Origin: Gammaproteobacteria bacterium
Lineage (GTDB): Bacteria; Pseudomonadota; Gammaproteobacteria; GCF-002020875
Length of the DNA stretch: 21,684 bases
Assembly (NCBI GenBank): GCA_018671205.1
Contig: JABHIC010000419.1
Location: 1-21,684 of the forward strand
Direction of reading: 5' to 3'
This document shows positions 20,823-21,684 of the stretch, piece by piece (position 1 is the stretch's first letter; the number at the start of each line of letters is the position of its first letter). A program made the translations under genes and the position numbers. The notes under the pieces were generated by a model. That model did no database searches and was not told the DNA's origin. It saw only the letters and a list, made by a program, of their open reading frames with translations.

Positions 20823-21684
20823 CGGTTGGATACCTCTAATAGGTTTAACAGGTATTTTCCATATTCACTTTTTGTCAACGGCTCCGCCAATGCGCGCAAC
20901 TGCTCATCATTGATCCAGCCACTTTGCCAGGAGATCTCCTCTGGGCAGGCGATCTTCAGCCCCTGTCTTTTCTCAATGGTCTGGATAAAGTGGGCGGCCT
21001 CCAATAGAGAGTCATGGGTGCCGGTATCGAGCCATGCCATACCGCGCCCCATCTGCGCCACATTCAGTGCACCCTTCTCCAGATAGTGAAGATTGACATC
21101 GGTAATCTCCAGCTCTCCGCGAGCAGAGGGGCGGATGCCCTTGGCAATCTCCGTCACCTGTTGGTCATAAAAATAGAGCCCGGTCACTGCATAGTTGGAA
21201 CGGGGCTTTTCAGGCTTCTCCTCCAGCCCTACGGCATGCCCTTGCGGATCAAACTCTACGACACCATAGCGCTCAGGATCATTCACCGGGTAGGCAAAGA
21301 CGGTGGCCCCACGCCCCTTATGGGCAGCCTCCCGTAGCAGATCCTTCAGATCATGACCAAAGAAGAGGTTATCCCCCAACACCAGTGCACAAGGCTCTCC
21401 ATTGATAAACGACTCACCAATAATAAAGGCCTGTGCCAGCCCCTCAGGTTTGGGTTGAACGGCATACTCCAGCGTCAGCCCCCACCGTTTTCCATCACCT
21501 AATAACTGCTCAAAACGGGGGGTATCCTGTGGCGTGGAGATAATCAGAACCTCACGAATCCCCGCCAACATCAATACGCTTAACGGGTAGTAGATCATTG
21601 GCTTGTCGTAGATCGGCAGAAGCTGTTTGGAGATCGCCTGGGTAACCGGGTGCAGACGGGTTCCTGAACCTCCCGCAAGAATAA
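20819..21684 (-). CDS. rfbA: Glucose-1-phosphate thymidylyltransferase, 5' end outside window
   Basis: First step of dTDP-rhamnose synthesis: dTTP plus glucose-1-phosphate gives dTDP-glucose. The frame runs off the right edge. The 287 residues present begin ILAGGSGTRLHPVTQAISKQ, so only about five residues are missing compared with E. coli RmlA (about 293). Seen: the nucleotide loop GGSGTRL, LLPIYDKPMIYYPLS, LVLGDNLFFG with the metal-binding aspartate, VGLEEKPEKPRSNYAVTGLYFYD, and WLDTGTHDSLLEA near the C-terminal third. The stop overlaps rfbC. The ATG at 21598 is internal (the M of DKPMIYY) and not the start. rfbB, expected upstream, is beyond the window. Also called rmlA. Confidence 0.97.
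   Translation of the reverse strand, partial: ILAGGSGTRLHPVTQAISKQLLPIYDKPMIYYPLSVLMLAGIREVLIISTPQDTPRFEQLLGDGKRWGLTLEYAVQPKPEGLAQAFIIGESFINGEPCALVLGDNLFFGHDLKDLLREAAHKGRGATVFAYPVNDPERYGVVEFDPQGHAVGLEEKPEKPRSNYAVTGLYFYDQQVTEIAKGIRPSARGELEITDVNLHYLEKGALNVAQMGRGMAWLDTGTHDSLLEAAHFIQTIEKRQGLKIACPEEISWQSGWINDEQLRALAEPLTKSEYGKYLLNLLEVSNR

Noticed and set aside
1..21684. tRNA genes, CRISPR arrays, insertion sequences, prophage genes or a defence system
   Set aside because: No cloverleaf-like segments, regularly spaced repeats, transposase motifs or defence-protein domains were found on reading; a formal tRNAscan, CRISPR and ISfinder run was not possible.

Overview
The window reads as the chromosome of a gammaproteobacterium. 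The evidence is an rng-yhdP-tldD block, a yebC-ruvC-ruvA-ruvB block behind fmdB-aspS, a full-length YhdP, and an aspartyl-tRNA synthetase of the Pseudomonas rather than the Enterobacteriaceae kind. Base composition looks moderately GC-rich by eye (not counted) except for one AT-rich intergenic stretch. I cannot name the genus. A free-living or symbiotic environmental gammaproteobacterium fits, but that is inference. No tRNA, rRNA, CRISPR array, transposase or phage gene is visible. Almost everything lies on the minus strand; only one gene, an Atm1-type ABC exporter, is on the plus strand.

Layout, in minus-strand transcription order (right to left). (1) 21684-19384: rfbA (5' end outside the window), rfbC and rfbD, joined by stop/start overlaps, for dTDP-L-rhamnose synthesis. 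(2) 19359-17572, plus strand: the ABC exporter, converging on rfbD with 24 bases between the stop codons and diverging from fmdB. (3) 17418-11123: fmdB-like zinc ribbon, aspS, nadA, yebC, ruvC, ruvA, ruvB. This is the familiar aspS-yebC-ruvCAB order with a nadA inserted. (4) 11122-9222: a break in the housekeeping order, with a 507-base intergenic region (22% GC over 10901-11000, one perfect DnaA box), an unrecognised putatively exported protein and a GNAT acetyltransferase. The ybgC-tolQRAB genes that often follow ruvB are absent. (5) 9218-1: proA, nadD, rsfS, rlmH, maf, rng, yhdP and the 5' end of tldD.

The genes cover proline and NAD synthesis, ribosome and RNA maturation, Holliday-junction processing, envelope lipid homeostasis and O-antigen sugar supply. 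nadA and nadD act in the same pathway but sit in different operons. I did not find a convincing new multi-gene system. The points most worth a second look are the nine-G tract inside yhdP, the signature of a non-discriminating AspRS, the Bacillus-like NadA inserted in the aspS-ruv operon, the unknown exported protein with its AT-rich upstream region, and short tandem duplications at two gene junctions.
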